Origin: Methanobacteriaceae archaeon
GTDB taxonomy: Archaea; Methanobacteriota; Methanobacteria; Methanobacteriales; Methanobacteriaceae
Direction of reading: 5' to 3'
Length of the DNA: 12,350 bases
NCBI GenBank assembly: GCA_017883605.1
Contig: JADGNH010000050.1
Location: forward strand, 1-12,350
The position numbers and the translations under genes are program-made. The notes under the pieces are model-generated. The model was given only the letters and a program-made list of their open reading frames with translations. It was not told where the DNA came from and did no database searches. Below, piece by piece: positions 5,969 through 12,350 of the stretch. Position 1 is the stretch's first letter; the number at the start of each line of letters is the position of its first letter.

Positions 5969-6994
5969 GTGACGGCACTGATCCACTCCCCAGAATATGG
6001 AAAACATGAAACAGGAAATCATCCTGAAAATAAGGAAAGGATTGAAGCCATTATCAACTCTGTGAAAGAAAGTGAAATTTTAAGCCAAATAGACCTCTTC
6101 AAACCGGATATATGTAAAAAAGAAGATCTATTGAGGGTGCATACCAAAAAACACGTTGAAAATATCAAAGAAATTTGCCAGAGAGGAGGGGGTTACCTGG
6201 ACTACGACACCCTGGCCTCACCCCAAAGCTACCAAATAGCCAAACTATCAGCCGGAGGGGGTATTACCGCTGCTAAATTGGTTATGGACGGCTACAAGAG
6301 TGCATACTCTATTGGAAGGCCCCCAGGACATCACGCTACCCGAGATAGGGCTATGGGCTTCTGCATCTTTAACAATCTGGCCATAACTTTGGAATATTTG
6401 AGAGAACTTTATAAAATAAAAAAATTTCTTATATTCGACTTTGATGCTCATTATGGAAACGGCACCGCTGATATATTCTATTCAGACCCTGATGTACTCT
6501 ATATTTCAATTCATCAGGACCCCCGGACTATATTTCCGGGAAAAGGATTTGTAGAGGAGATAGGAATGGGGGAAGGTGAGGGTTACAATCTTAACATCCC
6601 CATGTCTCCGGGATCCACCACCGATGATTACATTTACATGATAGAGAGGATTTTGAGCCCAGTAGCACAGTATTTCAATGCTGATTTTTATCTGGTGGAC
6701 GTGGGTTTTGATGGGCATAGAGACGACCCCCTATCCAGCATTAATCTGGATGATGACTTTTACGGCTGGATAGCAGCAGAACTGATGGAGATAGCCGGAC
6801 GCATGGCTTTAATTTTGGAAGGAGGTTATAATCTCCCCGCTCTTTCCCGTTGCAACATCCAGTTAATAAACGGTCTGAACCAGGAAAATAATCGGGAACA
6901 TCCCCTACCACAGGATAATTTGACAGTTCGTGACGATACAAAAAACAGTTTCAAGGAGATTAAAGAGATTTTTTCACCTTTCTTTGAATTTTGA
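5969..6994 (+). CDS. Histone deacetylase / acetylpolyamine amidohydrolase family protein
   Basis: A 341-aa zinc-dependent hydrolase of the arginase/deacetylase fold, expected to remove acetyl groups from lysine side chains or polyamines. The N-terminal HSPEYGKHETGNHPENKER (6-24) is the family's entry motif. GRPPGHHA (116-123) supplies the catalytic pair H121-H122. DFDAHYGNGT (157-166) gives the zinc ligands D159 and H161, and DVGFDGH (244-250) the third, D248. EGGYN (284-288) carries the transition-state tyrosine Y287. All catalytic residues are present, so it should be active. It starts at GTG with AAGGAG (5955-5960) eight bases upstream. It is predicted to be cytoplasmic. The substrate is unknown: this lineage has archaeal histones, but their acetylation is not well established, so acetylpolyamines or non-histone proteins are as likely. 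The next gene begins nine bases later. Confidence 0.92.
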   Translation: MTALIHSPEYGKHETGNHPENKERIEAIINSVKESEILSQIDLFKPDICKKEDLLRVHTKKHVENIKEICQRGGGYLDYDTLASPQSYQIAKLSAGGGITAAKLVMDGYKSAYSIGRPPGHHATRDRAMGFCIFNNLAITLEYLRELYKIKKFLIFDFDAHYGNGTADIFYSDPDVLYISIHQDPRTIFPGKGFVEEIGMGEGEGYNLNIPMSPGSTTDDYIYMIERILSPVAQYFNADFYLVDVGFDGHRDDPLSSINLDDDFYGWIAAELMEIAGRMALILEGGYNLPALSRCNIQLINGLNQENNREHPLPQDNLTVRDDTKNSFKEIKEIFSPFFEF

Positions 6995-7003
6995 GGCGAT
7001 TTT

Positions 7004-7690
7004 ATGGAAAAATTCCGTGTTAAACAAATTCAAACACTATTAAAACAAGCAGGAGAATCAAAAGGAAATAAAGAGGTACTGAAACATCCCCATAAAGGTA
7101 GAATTAATGCTGATCTGTTTGGAGGAATTCTAAACGACATGATAGATGCAGAGGAGTTCATTTACACCAGCAGACCAGACCATTTTTTGGACGATGATGA
7201 TGCGAGGATTTTCTGCGAACAGATTATGGTTATAAGAAATAAGATCGATGATATTCTAACAGATTTTGGTGTTATTGAAAAAGAAAGTGTTGAAGTTGAA
7301 ATAGAAAAATTATCTGAAAAATTTTTAATATTAACCACTAAAAACGGGTTTAAAAAGGTGATAACCCGGTGGGGAGTAGCACCCCAACATATAATAGTGG
7401 CAGGTGTACCCTTACAACTGGAAGACATGAAAGAAATAAACCCCCATATACCTGAAAACGCTTTAAAAGCTATAGAAAAGAAAATTAAACACGTAAAAAA
7501 TGATATCAAAAGAAAAAAAGACCAATTTGGTGTGGAACATATTTTTGTAGTAGTGGAAAAAGATAGAACAGGTGAAATGCTGGGAAAAAGAGCTAAAGAT
7601 CTTTATAACGCAGATATTATAATTACAGAGAATTTAAAGGATTTAAACCCCTCAGAGTTCATGGATCTTCTACAAGAACACCTATCCTAA
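7004..7690 (+). CDS. Conserved-looking archaeal protein of unknown function
   Basis: A 228-aa soluble, charged protein that I do not firmly recognise; from memory it may be a methanogen DUF2100-type protein, a weak guess. Residues 1-90 look mostly helical, including a run of four aspartates (63-66). Residues 91-135 suggest beta strands (EIEKLSEKFLILTTKNG, then the conserved-looking TRWGVAPQHIIVAGVPL). Residues 150-175 form a lysine-rich helix, and 176-228 an alpha/beta segment with HIFVVVEKDRTGEMLGKRA. There is no membrane segment, signal peptide or Cys cluster. Its ribosome binding site GAGGCGAT (6993-7000) overlaps the deacetylase stop codon, so the two are almost certainly translated from one mRNA and may act together. 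T runs at 7768-7785 may end the unit. Confidence 0.8.
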   Translation: MEKFRVKQIQTLLKQAGESKGNKEVLKHPHKGRINADLFGGILNDMIDAEEFIYTSRPDHFLDDDDARIFCEQIMVIRNKIDDILTDFGVIEKESVEVEIEKLSEKFLILTTKNGFKKVITRWGVAPQHIIVAGVPLQLEDMKEINPHIPENALKAIEKKIKHVKNDIKRKKDQFGVEHIFVVVEKDRTGEMLGKRAKDLYNADIIITENLKDLNPSEFMDLLQEHLS

Positions 7691-8000
7691 CCAAAATTTT
7701 CAGGATGCAAAAGGTTGGTATAATATAAGGGAAAGAGATATAGTTGAGATAAATTCATCATATCATATTTTTTAAAGATATTTTTAAGCAATTAAATAAG
7801 TGAGAAAAAGTGAAATCAATAGAATTCAGAATCAGTTTTTTTTAAGAATTAATCTAAGATAAAGTTTTGAAAAAATGAAATTTATTAAATATTCAATAAA
7901 AAATTTGTTAAATGTTCAATAAAATCAAATAGACTCACTAAAACCAACTAAACTTACTAAAGATGGAAATATAATTACCCATTAGTATGAGGTGAAAAAA
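7691..8000. other. 310-bp intergenic region before mptA
   Basis: It carries no gene that I can support. It holds two T runs (7768-7773, 7781-7785) that could terminate the deacetylase unit. It also has a 17-bp direct repeat with one mismatch (7885-7901 and 7908-7924) and three ACTAAA hexamers spaced 9-10 bp (7937-7961). ATTTATTAAATA near 7880-7891 is a possible TATA box for mptA. Confidence 0.5.
7885..7924. repeat. Direct repeat upstream of mptA
   Basis: TTAAATATTCAATAAAA (7885-7901) recurs as TTAAATGTTCAATAAAA (7908-7924), 16 of 17 bases identical at a 23-bp period. It may be a paired protein site near the promoter, or chance in AT-rich DNA. Confidence 0.6.
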
Positions 8001-8954
8001 TTGGATTTAACATGTTTTCCTGATACTCAGGATAAAATACCCAGTATACCAGTATACCTTACCCGGGTAGGGGTTACTGGTGTTAAAAAACTTTTAAGAA
8101 TTGGAAGAGATGGAAAAAGACCCATAATTCTCATCCCTACCTTCGATGCATTTGTTGACCTTCCCAGCACCCAAAGGGGAATTCACATGTCCAGAAATCC
8201 CGAAGCAATCAGCGAAGTATTGGAAGAAGTAGTGGATAAAACTACAGTAGAAATTGAATCAGTGTGTGCTGAAATTGTTAACAGCCTTTTAAAGAAACAT
8301 AAATACGCTAAAAGGGCTGAAGTTAGCATGAAAAGCGATTTCATGATTATGAAAAAATCTCCTGTTACCAAAGTTAAAACCCAGGAGATGACCAAGATCA
8401 TAGCGGATGCCATAGGCTACCGAAGTGATGATGGTGTGGTTATACGAAAGATGATCGGTGCCGAAGTGGTGGGGATGACGGTGTGTCCCTGTGCTCAGGA
8501 ATCAGTAAAAGAATATTCAAAACAGAAACTACTGAAGTTCCTTGATGAAGAGACCACCCAAAAAGTTCTGGACACAGTTCCTTTTGCTTCCCACAACCAG
8601 AGAGGAAGGGGGATGGTCATGATCGAAGTTCCAGAACAACATTTAATCCGGGGAGAGGATCTTATAAGAATAATAGAGGACTCGATGAGCTCATCTGTCT
8701 GTGAACTCCTGAAGAGAACCGATGAAAATGCCGTGGTAGTGAACGCCCATCAGAATCCAATGTTTGTAGAGGATTGCGTGCGGAACATGGTGCAAAAGAT
8801 CTTGGAGGAATATTCACACCTCCCCGATGACACCCTGGTGACGGTGAGACAGGTAAACGAAGAGAGTATCCACCGCCACAATGCATTTGCAGAAAAAGTA
8901 GCCACTCTGGGCGAGCTCAAAAAAGAAATAAACGGTAAAGGGGAGATCAATTAA
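8001..8954 (+). CDS. mptA: GTP cyclohydrolase MptA (GTP cyclohydrolase IV)
   Basis: A 317-aa Fe(II)-dependent enzyme that opens GTP to 7,8-dihydroneopterin 2',3'-cyclic phosphate, the first committed step of tetrahydromethanopterin synthesis in methanogens. It belongs to the FolE2/MptA tunnelling-fold family. Recognisable segments are IPVYLTRVGVTGVKK (16-30), VDLPSTQRGIHMSR (52-65), TVCPCAQ (160-166, C162 and C164), PFASHNQRGRG (194-204, H198), AHQNPMFVEDCVRN (249-262) and the C-terminal ESIHRHNAFAE (288-298). Length is typical (about 310-320). An in-frame GTG at 7992 lies inside the ribosome binding site GAGGTG (7989-7994). TTG at 8001 is six bases past it, gives the usual short N-terminus and is preferred. 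Its stop codon overlaps the next gene's ATG (TAATG), so the two are translationally coupled. Confidence 0.95.
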   Translation: MDLTCFPDTQDKIPSIPVYLTRVGVTGVKKLLRIGRDGKRPIILIPTFDAFVDLPSTQRGIHMSRNPEAISEVLEEVVDKTTVEIESVCAEIVNSLLKKHKYAKRAEVSMKSDFMIMKKSPVTKVKTQEMTKIIADAIGYRSDDGVVIRKMIGAEVVGMTVCPCAQESVKEYSKQKLLKFLDEETTQKVLDTVPFASHNQRGRGMVMIEVPEQHLIRGEDLIRIIEDSMSSSVCELLKRTDENAVVVNAHQNPMFVEDCVRNMVQKILEEYSHLPDDTLVTVRQVNEESIHRHNAFAEKVATLGELKKEINGKGEIN

Positions 8955-9391
8955 TGAAAACTCACGAAGTAGCAGGCAATATAATGGGATCCCTGGAGGC
9001 TTTTCATGGATCAAGGCCGGCCATGGACACCCCGCAGATCCTGATCGTTAGAGGAATGTCCAGAAAAGATATCCAGCCAGAAGAACTGGAAACAGTTGTT
9101 TTCAACCTTCTGAATGAAATTGGAGCCCGTAAAATCGACATGTTTTCAGATGAAGCCTCAGACATAATAGGAGTCATGGACGAATACATCCGGGAAAGCG
9201 TGGAAATCCCGGGAGAAACTGATATTTACGGCATATATAAACTAAAAGAATCTTTTGAAGCCATGAACTGCCATATGGAGTATGCTATGGGACTCCTGGA
9301 TGGCATAGCCCTTTTTATGGTGCTCTGGATGGACAAAAGTGGGTTAGGCCCCAAATTCGTGGAACTAGTAGTGGCCAATTTAGAAGTGTAA
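8954..9391 (+). CDS. Unrecognised protein coupled to mptA
   Basis: A 145-aa acidic, soluble protein. Its ATG shares one base with the mptA stop codon, and GGGGAG (8940-8945) sits just upstream, so co-translation is very likely. Residues 1-24 are helical with SLEAFHGSRP. Residues 28-36 (QILIVRGMS) look like a beta strand followed by a conserved-looking RGMSRK turn. Residues 42-80 are helical and acidic, with DEASDIIGVMDEYIRESVEIPGETDIYG after. The C-terminal third (98-145) is a hydrophobic helix pair without a credible transmembrane span. I do not firmly recognise the family; a methanogen DUF2120-type protein is a weak guess from memory. The coupling suggests a role in methanopterin synthesis or regulation, but that is inference only. 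Confidence 0.8.
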   Translation: MKTHEVAGNIMGSLEAFHGSRPAMDTPQILIVRGMSRKDIQPEELETVVFNLLNEIGARKIDMFSDEASDIIGVMDEYIRESVEIPGETDIYGIYKLKESFEAMNCHMEYAMGLLDGIALFMVLWMDKSGLGPKFVELVVANLEV

Positions 9392-9430
9392 TTAACTTCA
9401 TAAAGAATATTACCATTCACAAGTACAAGC

Positions 9431-9492
9431 TAATCAGGAATAAAGCCCAATTCAAGAATACAAAGTCAATCCAAGAATACAAACCCTGATTA
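9431..9492 (+). repeat. Inverted repeat enclosing a 12-bp direct repeat, upstream of cofG
   Basis: TAATCAGG (9431-9438) and CCTGATTA (9485-9492) are perfect inverted copies 46 bases apart. Between them CAAGAATACAAA occurs twice (9453-9464 and 9472-9483), a 19-bp period that leaves the second copy touching the right arm. Together they could form a stem with a repeated loop in RNA, or a paired binding site. It may be chance; the region is only 136 bp. Confidence 0.45.
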
Positions 9493-9527
9493 TCTAAATA
9501 CTGAATATTTTAATGGACGATTAAATA

Positions 9528-10613
9528 ATGGCTAAATTATCAAAAGAAGATATCTTACTGTTTCTTAATTCAAAATACAACGATATACTGTCTTTAATGA
9601 TGGAAGCAAACTCCAGAAGGGATGGGAGTAGGGTCACCTATTCAAAAAATGTTTTCATACCTTTAACCGAGATCTGTCGTAATGACTGTGGATACTGTAC
9701 ATTCAGGAAAGGTCCGGAGATTGTTAATGCCAGGATCCTGATGGAAAAGCCAGAAGTTATGGAGATACTTAGAAAAGCCGATGAATACGGTTGTAGTGAA
9801 GCTCTTTTCACCTTTGGAGAGCGCCCGGAAGAGTTTTATGAAGTAAAAGTTGCACTGGAGAATCTGGGTTTCCAGAGCATGGTGGACTATCTTTATTCTC
9901 TCTGCCAGGAAACATTGGAAAAAACAAATCTCCTACCCCACAGCAACCCAGGTATCCTAAAAAAAGGTGAACTTAAACTTTTAAGGGAAGTAAATGCCTC
10001 TATGGGATTAATGCTGGAAACAGCCAGTCCCCGTCTCATGAGTACTATAGCCCATTCTAAAAGCCCTGGCAAGGAGCCTAAGCTGAGAATTGAAACTATT
10101 AAAAACGCCGGAAAGCTGAAAATACCATTCACCACCGGTCTTTTGATCGGTATAGGCGAAACTCTGGAGGAAAGAGCAGAATCACTACTCCAGATAAGGA
10201 AACTTCACGACCAGTATGGACATATACAGGAGATAATTATTCAAAACTTCAAACCCAAACCAGGGATAGCCATGCAGGACTACCAGGAACCGTCTCTCAT
10301 GGAGATGACCAAAATGGTGGCCGTGACCAAACTACTCTTTCCAGACATTGGAGTGCAGGTCCCCCCTAACCTGAACCGGCAGAATACCCAGATATTCCTT
10401 CTGGCCGGGGCGGACGACTGGGGTGGTGTTTCTCCCCTTACCAAAGATTATGTAAACCCGGAGGCGCCCTGGCCTGAAATAGATGAATTACGTATGATCA
10501 CCGAGGAATTGGGCTTCCGGCTGGAAGAAAGGCTGCCAGTATACCCCAAATTCATAAACCAAGAGTTTTTAAGTGAAAAGATTTTGAAGAAGATAAATTC
10601 TATGGAGTTTTGA
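9528..10613 (+). CDS. cofG: FO synthase subunit 1, CofG (radical SAM)
   Basis: A 361-aa radical SAM enzyme. With CofH it makes 7,8-didemethyl-8-hydroxy-5-deazariboflavin (FO), the chromophore of coenzyme F420. The cluster motif CRNDCGYC gives C50, C54 and C57 (CxxxCxxC), which bind the [4Fe-4S] cluster. VTYSKNVFIPLTEIC before it and TFRKGPE after it are typical of CofG rather than CofH. Later conserved stretches are HSNPGIL (137-143), MLETASPRL (162-170), TTGLLIGIGET (202-212), IIIQNFKPKPG (238-248) and the ADDWGGVSPLTKDYVNPEAPWP block near 299-320. The length is normal. The ribosome binding site is weak (GGACGAT, 9515-9521). It lies 136 bp after the mptA-coupled gene with no clear terminator between, so partial readthrough is possible. 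cofH is not in the window. Confidence 0.95.
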   Translation: MAKLSKEDILLFLNSKYNDILSLMMEANSRRDGSRVTYSKNVFIPLTEICRNDCGYCTFRKGPEIVNARILMEKPEVMEILRKADEYGCSEALFTFGERPEEFYEVKVALENLGFQSMVDYLYSLCQETLEKTNLLPHSNPGILKKGELKLLREVNASMGLMLETASPRLMSTIAHSKSPGKEPKLRIETIKNAGKLKIPFTTGLLIGIGETLEERAESLLQIRKLHDQYGHIQEIIIQNFKPKPGIAMQDYQEPSLMEMTKMVAVTKLLFPDIGVQVPPNLNRQNTQIFLLAGADDWGGVSPLTKDYVNPEAPWPEIDELRMITEELGFRLEERLPVYPKFINQEFLSEKILKKINSMEF

Positions 10614-10666
10614 GGACGATGAATACATTAACAAAATATATTTAAGAAATATTTTTGAAGAACACC

Positions 10667-10687
10667 TACAAATTAAAAAAATTTGTA
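10667..10687. terminator. AT-rich hairpin in the convergent gap
   Basis: TACAAATT (10667-10674) and AATTTGTA (10680-10687) form a perfect eight-base stem with a five-A loop. It sits between cofG (+) and the nitroreductase gene (-) and could halt transcripts from either side. The stem is weak (only two G-C pairs). Confidence 0.4.
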
Positions 10688-10740
10688 CTCAAAATTTAGA
10701 AAACTTCTTCAAAGATTTCTTTACTTTCATTATTAACTAT

Positions 10741-10786
10741 TTTTAAGAAATTAAGTAGATAAATTTTAAGAAATTAAATAGAATAA
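10741..10786. repeat. 23-bp tandem duplication
   Basis: Two adjacent units (10741-10763 and 10764-10786) both begin TTTTAAGAAATTAA and continue with a related TAGA-containing tail. The core TTTAAGAAAT also occurs once more at 10641-10650. It is non-coding and in the convergent gap. Confidence 0.65.
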
Positions 10787-10825
10787 GCTCCCTTCTAACC
10801 AGAACAATACTTTCCTTTAAACCCG

Positions 10826-11356
10826 TTAAATTTCTTGAAACTTATCCTGGTGAATTATTTCTTCAATCTCCCGTCTGGGCGGGGGATATGGATTATCATC
10901 AGGGTAGCCCACTGGAATTATCGTCACTGGTTTCAGATAGTCAGGAAGGTCCAATGCTCTTCTCAACACTTCTTCATCAAAGGATCCCACCCAGCAAGCT
11001 CCCAGTCCCAGGGCATGGGCTGCCAGCAGCATGTTTTCTGCGGCACATGCCGCGTCCTGTATGCAGTAAAGTTCTGTTCCCCGTTCATTGTACATGGCAG
11101 CTGCAACATGAGTATTTGCACATAAAACCATGATCAATGGTGCTTCTCCAATAAAAGCACGCAGATATGCTGCAGCAACCAGTTTTTCTTTGATATCATC
11201 CTTTTTTACCAAAATAACTTCCCAACTCTGCATGTTACCTGCGGAAGGTGCCCATGTGCCTGCTTCCAATATTTTCCAGATAAGTTCATCTTCAACCGGC
11301 TTTTTTTTGAATTTTCTTATGCTTCTCCTACCAATTATGGCTTCAAAAACATCCAT
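10826..11356 (-). CDS. Nitroreductase-family FMN flavoprotein
   Basis: A 176-aa NAD(P)H- or reduced-cofactor-dependent oxidoreductase of the nitroreductase superfamily, expected to be a cytoplasmic homodimer with FMN. RRSIRKF (10-16) and APSAGNMQSWEVIL (36-49) form the FMN phosphate and isoalloxazine contacts. ELYCIQDAACAAENMLLAA (95-113) is the central helix, followed by GLGACWVGSF (117-126) and the C-terminal PVGYP (148-152). Length fits the small single-domain members. A GTG at 11365 shares its G with the taw2 stop codon and would add three residues. The ATG at 11356 gives the usual MDVFEAI start and is preferred, though the ribosome binding site does not decide it. The gene follows taw2 directly and is probably cotranscribed. 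The physiological substrate is unknown. Confidence 0.9.
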   Translation of the reverse strand: MDVFEAIIGRRSIRKFKKKPVEDELIWKILEAGTWAPSAGNMQSWEVILVKKDDIKEKLVAAAYLRAFIGEAPLIMVLCANTHVAAAMYNERGTELYCIQDAACAAENMLLAAHALGLGACWVGSFDEEVLRRALDLPDYLKPVTIIPVGYPDDNPYPPPRREIEEIIHQDKFQEI

Positions 11357-11364
11357 TGGTACCA

Positions 11365-12096
11365 CTACCTATTTACCCGGGCATCCACTACTACATGATA
11401 AACACCGGGTGAATACATTTTTATCACCTTTTTATTTAATATCTCAACTTCAAAGCCCTTTGATGCTTTTTTTATTCTTTCAACAGGTCTTTTAAACTTT
11501 AATTTATCCGGTACAGATTCGTGATAGTGAATTATTCCCCCTTCCTCCTTCAGCGCATCCAGAGCCACGTCCAGATACTGGTGGGTATTTCCAATGTAAC
11601 CCATCAGAACCCGGTCAGCCACACCAACAGGAGCTAAATCACCGCAGTTCCCAATTATTGGTTCTACTACATCCTGTACCTTGTTGAGCTCTATGTTGTC
11701 ACATAAATAACCATAAGCCACAGGATTTATCTCTATAGAATAGATCTTCTCTGGTCTGGCGTGCACAGCTATTGGTATAGAAAAATAACCGATACCTGCA
11801 AAGAGGTCCACCACGGTCTCTCCTTCCTGAACCAGCTGGGTAATTCTCATCCTCTCGTTGGTGTTGCCCTTGGACCACATTATTTTGGAAACATCAAGCT
11901 TGAAAAAACAGTGGTTCTCCCGATGAACAGTTTCTGTACCCTCGCCCACCAGAATATCTACTTCAGGTTCCCGCATCGCGCCATTAATACGCCCCAATTT
12001 AACAACTCGATTAACGCCGGGTATTTTTAATAGACCTTGGGGATCTTTCACATCCCGCTTCAAGACCATAATATCTCCGATTACCTTACCCTTCAT
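11365..12096 (-). CDS. taw2: tRNA(Phe) wyosine-pathway aminocarboxypropyltransferase Taw2
   Basis: A 243-aa Class I SAM-dependent enzyme of the Trm5/TYW2 family. It transfers the 3-amino-3-carboxypropyl group of SAM to C7 of 4-demethylwyosine at position 37 of archaeal tRNA(Phe). The SAM motif VVDLFAGIGYFSIP (95-108), EINP (122-125), GNCGDL (149-154) and DRVLMGYIGNTH (161-172) are visible. IIHYHESVPDK (188-198) and YSPGVYHVVVDARV (228-241) follow. MGYIGNTH stands where Trm5 methyltransferases have a catalytic NLP-type motif, and the N-terminal Trm5 D1 domain is absent. Both favour Taw2 over Trm5, as does strong resemblance to what I recall of the M. jannaschii enzyme. No ribosome binding site precedes the ATG; the leader appears short. 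The nitroreductase gene follows at once. Confidence 0.92.
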   Translation of the reverse strand: MKGKVIGDIMVLKRDVKDPQGLLKIPGVNRVVKLGRINGAMREPEVDILVGEGTETVHRENHCFFKLDVSKIMWSKGNTNERMRITQLVQEGETVVDLFAGIGYFSIPIAVHARPEKIYSIEINPVAYGYLCDNIELNKVQDVVEPIIGNCGDLAPVGVADRVLMGYIGNTHQYLDVALDALKEEGGIIHYHESVPDKLKFKRPVERIKKASKGFEVEILNKKVIKMYSPGVYHVVVDARVNR

Positions 12097-12134
12097 GGTA
12101 TTATAATATGATTTTAAAGACGTGTTAAATATTG

Positions 12135-12144
12135 TTATATATAA
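12135..12144 (-). promoter_or_regulatory. Likely TATA box of taw2
   Basis: TTATATATAA, self-complementary, lies about 40-48 nt upstream of the taw2 ATG. A start about 25 nt downstream would leave a leader under 20 nt, consistent with the missing ribosome binding site. Confidence 0.45.
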
Positions 12145-12212
12145 TATGGGAAAAATTAAGAAATGGATATAAATATGGGTATATGGGGCATATGGAATAG
12201 GGATATATATGG
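12144..12212. repeat. Five ATATGG hexamers in the divergent promoter region
   Basis: ATATGG occurs on the + strand at 12144-12149, 12173-12178, 12181-12186, 12190-12195 and 12207-12212. The region lies between taw2 (-) and the gene starting at 12286 (+). TATATAT within 12203-12210 could be the TATA box of the latter. Confidence 0.4.
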
Positions 12213-12285
12213 AATAAAAAAAAGATTAAGAAGATAAGTAAAGATAATACTTAATATGTCAAATCGTTAGGTTCGGAGAATTTTG

Positions 12286-12350
12286 ATGGAAAAAAATTTA
12301 AAAAAAATTTTATCGACCTATGATAAAGATAAATCAAATTTAATACCTAT
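12286..12350 (+). CDS. Partial gene, N-terminus resembling NuoE/HndA [2Fe-2S] subunit
   Basis: An open frame starts at ATG 12286 and runs off the right edge after 21 codons (MEKNLKKILSTYDKDKSNLIP). The pattern of a short amphipathic helix ending in LxxYxxDKSNLIP is typical of the start of thioredoxin-like [2Fe-2S] subunits (NuoE, HndA), whose next residues are usually a helix of the type ILQxxQ. Those subunits pair with NuoF-like flavoproteins in formate dehydrogenase or hydrogenase complexes. GGAG at 12275-12278, seven bases upstream, supports the start. The cysteines that bind the cluster lie outside the window, so the assignment rests on 21 residues only. Confidence 0.5.
   Translation, partial: MEKNLKKILSTYDKDKSNLIP

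Noticed and set aside
10619..10645. Eight-codon frame with a GAGGA element just after the cofG stop
   Set aside because: It is too short to support as a gene; the ribosome-binding-like bases overlap the stop codon and may be chance or a remnant.
11130..11495. + strand frame across the taw2/nitroreductase junction
   Set aside because: It overlaps two recognised genes on the other strand and shows no family resemblance.
11365..12096. Trm5 tRNA m1G37 methyltransferase
   Set aside because: The N-terminal Trm5 domain is missing and the catalytic motif position reads MGYIGNTH, which fits Taw2.

Overview
The window reads as AT-rich chromosomal DNA of a hydrogenotrophic euryarchaeal methanogen, most likely Methanobacteriales and Methanobacterium-like. 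The case rests on a methanopterin-pathway GTP cyclohydrolase (mptA), the F420-pathway gene cofG, the archaeal wyosine-tRNA enzyme Taw2, Shine-Dalgarno sequences of the GGAGGTGAT type, archaeal TATA-like boxes and several DUF4013-type membrane proteins. No bacterial -35/-10 promoters, tRNA, rRNA, CRISPR array, transposase or phage gene was seen.

Region 1 (1-3548) is a tandem array of four paralogous integral membrane proteins of the DUF4013 type, all on the + strand. The gaps are 140-235 bp. The first three genes are each followed by a T-rich tract and preceded by a TATA-like box, so they look like separate transcription units rather than one operon. Their function is unknown.

Region 2 (3549-4788) holds a purine-rich gap, a probable frameshifted small Cys/His-rich gene on the - strand (3754-3941), a divergently placed Lrp/AsnC-family regulator (4067-4549), and an eight-unit 20-bp tandem repeat (4581-4740) just upstream of the next gene.

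Region 3 (4789-7690) contains a UbiA-superfamily prenyltransferase, then a two-gene unit made of a histone deacetylase/acetylpolyamine amidohydrolase-family protein and an unrecognised conserved-looking protein. The second gene's ribosome binding site overlaps the first gene's stop codon. A cluster of GTTA/TAAC half-sites lies just upstream of the likely promoter of this unit.

Region 4 (7691-10613) is coenzyme biosynthesis: mptA (first step of tetrahydromethanopterin synthesis), an unrecognised 145-aa protein starting inside the mptA stop codon, and cofG (radical SAM half of FO synthase, for coenzyme F420). Both cofactors are needed for methanogenesis from CO2.

Region 5 (10614-12350) has a convergent gap with a hairpin and a 23-bp tandem duplication, then on the - strand taw2 followed by an overlapping or abutting nitroreductase. 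At the right edge a + strand gene begins at 12286 and runs off the window; its first 21 residues resemble NuoE/HndA-type [2Fe-2S] subunits.

No complete defence, mobile or secretion system was recognised. The least explained items are the four-paralogue membrane array, the broken Cys/His small gene, the 20-bp repeat array beside the Lrp-family gene, and the two unrecognised proteins coupled to the deacetylase and to mptA.
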